Origin: Pachypanchax playfairii
Taxonomy: Eukaryota > Chordata > Actinopteri > Cyprinodontiformes > Aplocheilidae
NCBI GenBank assembly: GCA_006937955.1
Contig: SSNP01000108.1
Span: 171,322 to 235,321 of the forward strand
Direction: 5' to 3'
DNA length: 64,000 bases
This document shows, piece by piece, positions 58,901 through 64,000 of this stretch; position 1 is the first letter of the stretch, and each line of letters opens with the position of its first letter. The notes under the pieces were generated by a model. It was not told the DNA's origin. It ran no database searches and saw only the letters and a list, made by a program, of their open reading frames with translations. The translations under genes were made by a program, and so were the position numbers.

Positions 58901-61900
58901 CTTTGGCTGAACGGATGAAGATGAATCATGGCGATCACACAGACGAGGATGAGGAGGATGAAGAGGAAGCAGTCATTGATAAGTGATGTTTGAAAATGAA
59001 ACATATCGTTACTGATGAAAACACAAAGGACACATTTTGAATCTAAATTTGTTTGACAGAAACTTTTCTGATCTTTGAAATCTGCACAGAGCAGAACTCC
59101 AGACTTTACCATGACACTGTAAAGGTGTTGTTTTACTGAATGAAGACTGTCCCTACTGGATTATATGATTATTAGATGGAAGAAGTGCTTTTATTTCTCC
59201 TCTGTGGAATGTGTACAAGCACTCTGCTGTGGATTCACACTGTTTTAAATCCTTCTCCAGTCACACTAACAGCTCTGTCATCACAAACATGTAGATCTTT
59301 GGTCTAATTCTAAGAGCCAAAGTAAATCAGAGCTGCGAGCAGCAGCTCTTGCACGTCAGCAGGACTCTGGCCGGTGTTGTAGTCGAGGGTTTCAATGTTT
59401 TCAGACACGACTCATCAACTTGGTTTATTTATTTTCTGTATACTGGTAACTGACTGGAGATGACAGTGTATTATATAGTTTATATTGTGCATCATATACA
59501 TGTGCAGGTGTTTACAAGGGAACCCTCATCAAACTTTTAAAATGTGGTGCAGATTTAATATTTTATTCATGAAATATGAATATGGAAAAATTTCAAACTT
59601 TGAGATCAAGCTACTGTCCATCAACTCCACTTAGAGTAGATGTAATCTTTCAAAATTTACAGATCCTTTAAGATAAAACCTTTTTGTTGTTTCATTTAGA
59701 TCCTTTGCTAGCCATCAAGGGGGTCAAGGAGGATCTCCCTCCATGTCTGAGAGGGTCCTGGAGGACTTGCCTCTCTTTTGGTTCTTCTTCCTGAGTCTGA
59801 ATGGTTTCCAGGTGATGGGGGTCCCAGTGGACACTTCTTCACCACCTCTTGTTCTCATATCAGATGGTGTCCAGGGGGACACCTCTCCTCTTCATGAGAC
59901 AATTTTAGTTTCAGAGTCGGATGATGCAACAATTACAATGATTTGTTAAAATGTTTTCAGTTGCTTGTTTTGTTTTCCCCTGTTTGAAATTCTCAGTCCT
60001 TATTTATGTTGGTAGAATTGGACTTTTGCATAAAAAGTTTACATTGAAAGGACCCGATGGAAATTTACTCACAGTCTCCTGATTTAAGGTTTCTTTTTTC
60101 ACATATACTCTGCAGACAGATATTTCTTTCTGGTAACCAATTAAACACCATGAAAAGAAGGACTTAACTGACAATCATCTTAATGTCTTACCATCCACAA
60201 AATAATCAGCATGCCAGAGACCACAGAGGTTCAAATCCAGCAGAAACCTGGCGGAGAGCATAAAGACAGATGAGTAAATAAAACATGAAACATATAACAT
60301 CTCCTGTTTTCTGGAGGAAATTCTCCAAAGTAGCATCAACAGAGACGTATTTATGCTGTTTATTATCAAATATCTGATTAAAACATTCTGTATCAACATT
60401 TCAATAGTAGACAGCAGTTCTCTCATATCTCAAAAATATCTATCCACAGCATTACATGTTCCCATATACAGGAAATGACCTGCTTCTTTAGTGCATGGAA
60501 ATTTCTTCAAGACACATCGTGCGCTATCCAGGCCTGATGTAATGTCGTGTAAAGTACTTGTGTGGACATGCAATCAGGGATTTTTAAAAACTAACTCTAC
60601 AGGTTTGTTACAGGCAACCCCGGGTTCTACCCCAGGTTCCATCCTGGGTTCTACCAGATTCTACCCTGAGTTCCACCCCCAAGCTGAGAGAATTAAAATT
60701 CAATCAAACCTTCAATCCTACTTTTAAGATGAATATTGAGGCCTATAAAATACAAGAATGATCCAGGACAGTGGAAAAAAATATTAACTAGACAATCAGA
60801 TGTTAAAAAGGATCATTTTTTACTTTATAAAACTGCGAAACATTTCTTGCACTATGATGTCAGTGAAAATACAAATATTGTTTCCCTTGAATGTTGAATA
60901 AATACTGACAAGCGTGTAATTATACCTTTCATTTTTTATCAATGCCATGTCTAAAACTGGTTAAAGCCTCCATATAATAAGGGTCATTCAGCTGATCACT
61001 CAATATGTTTTCATTAAACGTACGTAAGAATTAGACGTTGTTGTCAAATTCAAATCCTGCAGTTCATGTAAACAAAAACCTGTCTGCTCTCAGCCACTCA
61101 CTCCCTCCCCTCCCTGATTATACTGTTGGGTTGCCAGTTCTGATGTTAAGTCTTGTTTTGTTTCTCTTGTATTTTTTTAAATTATTGGGAATGTCTATTT
61201 GTTCAGCATTGAGTTTTCCTAAGTGTGTTTGAACGCCCCATCACGTGCAGCTCGGCTGCTCAGTTGGAAGGATGTGGTGGTTTTTTACTTTTTGCTGCTG
61301 CTCTTTGTGGAATTCCAGCTGCTTGTGTTGAAGACTTGGCAGCCTTGCAGACTCACATGTGATTCGTTATGGAAACAGGAAGTCTGGACGTGTAAATAAT
61401 GATTCTGGTCCGGGTTAGCTTTTTTTAAAATGACAGAAACTAGCGACCACCCAGCCGACCCAGCCGACTGAGATCCAGTTCTGTTACAATGTGACTTTAT
61501 TTTCAACATCGGTGGAACATTAAACTGTTGTGTTAGTATTTACCTGTAAAATTCTTACATACTGTACCTTTAATCCTATATAATGATTAATGAACGTGTA
61601 CCATTGGCATTTTTATTTGATAGATTTGGATTTTATTTTGGTTTTTGGTAGCCATTTAATTTATTACAATCTATATTTTTGTAAAAACTAGATTTTTCTT
61701 AAGCTTATGGGCCATTTACCTATTTAATGTTGTTTCACTGATGTAATTCATCAAGTTTTTTCTTTTAGTAACAAATACGTCACATTCTTGAAGTTGGGAT
61801 GTTTGATCAACTTGAAATTTCTGTATTATTGAAACCATATTTCATGAATATAAATCTCATACTAACCCACTAACTATTTTGAGCTAAGATTGATCCACAC

Positions 61901-62627
61901 GTCCCTGAATGACCAAAGTAAATGCAGCTGTGTGACACACCTGCATTTCTTTCACTGTAATGCATATGGTTAGTTTGAATTATTTTGGCCTTGACCAACT
62001 TTTTCTCAGTGTCACATCTTTTATATGGATGTATCTTTGTGCAATCTCAAGCTATTTACACAAGTAAAAACATGTATGTAAAAACATTATCATAACGAAT
62101 AAGGTATATTACCTTGAAAACAAAATTACAATTAACGGGTGGGCTACACTAATGTACCAGGTACTACTTACATTAAAGCATTGGAGAAGAGCCATCTTAT
62201 TAAGGTAACAGCTATGTAAAATGGCTACATGACAGAGAAGAAGACACAAATATATTATTACATTTGGTTTGTTAGTAGTGATTAAAAACCAGGGAATAGC
62301 CTAACCTCCACTTTCAGAACAGCTGCATCTTTTATTACATGTAGAACTGAATGGTTTTGTAACAAAAACAAAAACACATGAGCAGAAACGAGACTCACAC
62401 TGAGTAAAGGTTGAGCTCTGTTGGCATGATGGTGGCTGTTTTTACACATGCCTTGGTAGTCAAACAATGACACTCTGCAAACAAACATTTAAGTCAGGTT
62501 TAGTGAATGTTGTAGACAAATAAGTACATGAAGTTCAAGTCTGAATCAAAAGGTACTTTTTGAACATTCCCATCTTGATTAGCGAAGCCATAACAGATCC
62601 ATCCACCTCCCCAAAGAAACGACCAAC
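55941..62627 (-). CDS. cacna2d4: Voltage-gated calcium channel auxiliary subunit alpha2/delta-4, C-terminal nine exons
   Basis: Exons in transcript order: 62627-62557, 62474-62399, 62224-62172, 60247-60192, 58906-58886, 58492-58375, 56555-56440, 56232-56150 and 56042-55941. They join in one frame to 231 codons plus stop. The sequence runs VGRFFGEVDGSVMASLIKMG, VSLFDYQGMCKNSHHHANRA, RFLLDLNLCGLWHADYF, then ALQPCDTTYPSFMYDPSIKE, FVVQQIPDSNLVMVV and VKCNRMKSQKARRRPESCHS. It ends with ECGG-type DAKDCGGASS and a hydrophobic tail, as expected for a GPI-anchored delta peptide. It matches alpha2/delta-4 better than -1, -2 or -3 (IKEAN rather than IKETTGN). In known biology, this subunit supports Cav1.4 channels in photoreceptors. 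The intron between the last two large exons appears to be U12-type AT-AC. Upstream exons lie beyond the window. Confidence 0.93.
56233..56439 (-). other. U12-type AT-AC intron in cacna2d4
   Basis: On the gene strand the intron starts ATATCCTTC directly after ...GAAATCAAAT and ends ...GTGTGAAC before ATAACGCTACTG. No GT-AG pair there keeps the alpha2/delta frame (KY|NATVKC), while AT-AC does. ATATCCTT is the U12 5' splice-site consensus. A branch-like TTCTTTAAT, one mismatch from TTCCTTAAY, lies about 11 bases before the acceptor. Confidence 0.85.
57698..58261 (+). mobile_element. TTAA-flanked MITE, family 1, copy 5
   Basis: 564 bp, left flank mutated (TCAA at 57694-57697), right flank TTAA 58262-58265. 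It lies in a cacna2d4 intron, antisense to the gene. Confidence 0.85.
58515..58750. repeat. Interspersed repeat with telomere-like CCTAACCC motifs
   Basis: Starts TATGGGGACCGTCCATTGAC and ends with paired TGGGGACC/GGTCCCCA segments. The middle has irregular CTAACCCTAA-like motifs. It is a dispersed fish repeat, not a true (TTAGGG)n tract. It is in a cacna2d4 intron and is followed by a CA microsatellite (58806-58838). Confidence 0.7.
59113..60191 (-). other. cacna2d4 intronic sequence; nothing recognised
   Basis: No exon, RNA gene or clear mobile element between the 58906-58886 exon and the 60247-60192 exon beyond simple AT-rich DNA. Confidence 0.45.
60248..62171 (-). other. cacna2d4 intron; nothing recognised
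   Basis: 1.9 kb intron between the exons at 62224-62172 and 60247-60192. No mobile element was recognised with confidence. Confidence 0.45.
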
Positions 62628-62989
62628 CTGAAACAAGATGGCAGGAAGTCATGCAGTTGTAAATGCAGTTTAGCAAAGTTAATTTATGGAATAACAACAT
62701 TTGAAGGCATCACTGACTCTATGTCATAAAGAAGTAGTTCAAAAGGCCATAAGGAACTAGTGTCTAGCAGTTGGCTATCAGTTGCTGAAACTGACTTTAA
62801 GGACATGGAACATCACTTCTCTGGTGGGGACTGTGAAAACCAGGATTCTCAACATCAAGAGCGGCTAAGAAGCAACTTCAGACACAGTGTTTCAACATTT
62901 GGAAATCACAACTAGAGTTTGAGGAGGTACTACAAAGTGAAAAGGACAACGGGGAGCCAGGAGAACAGGTCAGGTAGATTTATCATCAT

Positions 62990-63410
62990 CCTCAACTGAA
63001 TATGGATCTCAAGCCCCATTGAGAAGCTGATAAACACCAACAACTTGTACCCCTTACAATCAGGAAGTAGTAATAACCTTTGAAAGTCTACTAATGAGCA
63101 AGACATCAACTTACTCATCCATTTCACCAGGATTTACCACAAAAACTTTGGAATGTCAGTAGCTAACCAATAGAGGCAAGGTGAGTACAGCTGAAGGGGT
63201 TGAACTACCTGAGGGCAACACTACAGATGTGACTTTGGAACCCCAAGGTAATGCACATAGCAACCACAATGCTGCAAGGACGTCAACCACAGCTAAGAGT
63301 AAGTCAGGTGTGGAAGAGCCAGCTGAATGTAAGACGAAGGTCCAAGCCTTCAACACATCCTGCCAGTCACCAGATATGTTAGAACATCTTGGCCAAAGAA
63401 GGAACTAGAT
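62990..63410 (+). pseudogene. Non-LTR retrotransposon relic, family A, RT C-terminal part
   Basis: Plus-strand frame reads EGVELPEGNTTDV, GNAHSNHNAARTSTTAKSKS and CKTKVQAFNTSCQS. These align with the region downstream of the polymerase motifs in the recurrent fish non-LTR element whose earlier part is at 22430-23105. The copy has shifts and a stop at 63406-63408. Confidence 0.55.
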
Positions 63411-63742
63411 GTCAGGTTCAGTGTCTGGGCTGTGTTTTTGTGTTTGTGTCGGGTGAGTGATATCCTTCTCAGAGAAGATCTTCGCTGGAGAGCTGTGGCG
63501 GCCTGATGAGCAACACCTGGAGGCTGTAGCGGAGCCAGAGTGGGGGCAAGGGAGCGGTCGCCCCAGGGCCCACAAGGTCATAGGGCCCCGTTTTGCATGA
63601 TGTGTTCATGTTTAATCGTAAATTTATTAGAATAAAATAGGCAGTGTGTGCGTGACGGTGTACGTCTATGATTGTGGGCTCCAATAGGTTAATCCTTACA
63701 TTACAACTGTCCATGAATGCATCGGAGCTGTGAACCAGCTCT

Positions 63743-64000
63743 GATTGGCTGTGTGAGGAGAGAGTGCGCAAGAGAAAGAGACAATTTGATGAAAAAACAG
63801 GAGATTGCGCCATCCAAGACGGTAGACTTCGCTTCAAAAGGGAGGTGTATTTCTACATTCTTGACATCTTTGTGGGACAGTTTGAAAATAGATTTTCAGA
63901 CTTTAAAGAAATGGCCAAACTGTTCACAGCACTTAACCCGAAGCACTTTGAGCAACCCGATGCTGAAATGAAAATGCTGCAGCTTGCACGCTTCTACGCA
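63743..64000 (+). pseudogene. hAT-like (ZMYM1/DUF4371-type) transposase fragment, cut by window end
   Basis: An open frame of 86 codons reads RKRKRQFDEKTGDCAIQDGR, then REVYFYILDIFVGQFENRFS and MAKLFTALNPKHF. This resembles the middle of the hAT-type proteins annotated as zinc finger MYM-like with DUF4371, where a basic RKRKR stretch precedes a D-x-x-x-x-Q-x-x-x-R-F block. No start is visible. Whether it continues intact to the right is unknown. Confidence 0.55.

Noticed and set aside
58882..59112. 76-codon minus frame with a hydrophobic stretch (CFLFILLILVCVIAMIHL) as a membrane-protein exon
   Set aside because: The real cacna2d4 exon here is a 21-base exon (58906-58886) in another frame. 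The hydrophobic stretch comes from intron sequence read out of frame.

Overview
The window looks like a teleost fish nuclear genome. Compact vertebrate exons with GT-AG introns are scattered through AT-rich, transposon-dense DNA with fish-type MITEs, SINEs, Tc1-like and hAT elements, long microsatellites, and one 10-N assembly gap. The species cannot be fixed from the sequence.

Five protein-coding loci are supported, all built by joining exons by eye and checking frame. (1) glg1 (Golgi glycoprotein 1), + strand, last five exons only (3772-5795); a 3.2 kb minisatellite lies upstream, presumably in a glg1 intron. (2) fbln7 (fibulin-7), - strand, complete (25324 to 15783, seven coding exons, 433 aa). 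(3) urah (5-hydroxyisourate hydrolase), + strand, 31802-36118, three coding exons, 119 aa ending in YRGS. (4) afg3l1 (mitochondrial m-AAA protease subunit), + strand, complete (38549-51934, 16 coding exons, 769 aa). (5) cacna2d4 (calcium channel alpha2/delta-4), - strand, last nine exons (62627 to 55941, 231 aa). Its penultimate intron appears to be a U12-type AT-AC intron.

Between and inside these genes: a 36/40-bp minisatellite (1-3213); a 2.2 kb GGAT-derived array (about 12475-14640); five copies of one TTAA-flanked MITE plus at least three other TTAA-flanked families; several hAT MITEs with 8-bp target duplications; decayed LINE pieces; a Harbinger fragment; tRNA-derived SINEs; and a nearly intact Tc1-like transposon (34526-35800) whose transposase has DD36E rather than DD34E spacing. 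The very long simple-repeat reading frames (784, 738, 152 and 142 aa and similar) are not genes.

The five genes do not form a pathway. They are ordinary neighbours in a vertebrate chromosome. From general knowledge, GLG1 and the AFG3L1 locus (a pseudogene in humans) are both on human 16q, which supports calling the protease afg3l1 rather than afg3l2. The notable items are the AT-AC intron, the DD36E transposon, the crowding of TTAA-target MITEs, the apparent loss of one EGF exon in fbln7, and several local repeat structures (poly-C against a splice acceptor, a phased E-box array, a long hairpin).
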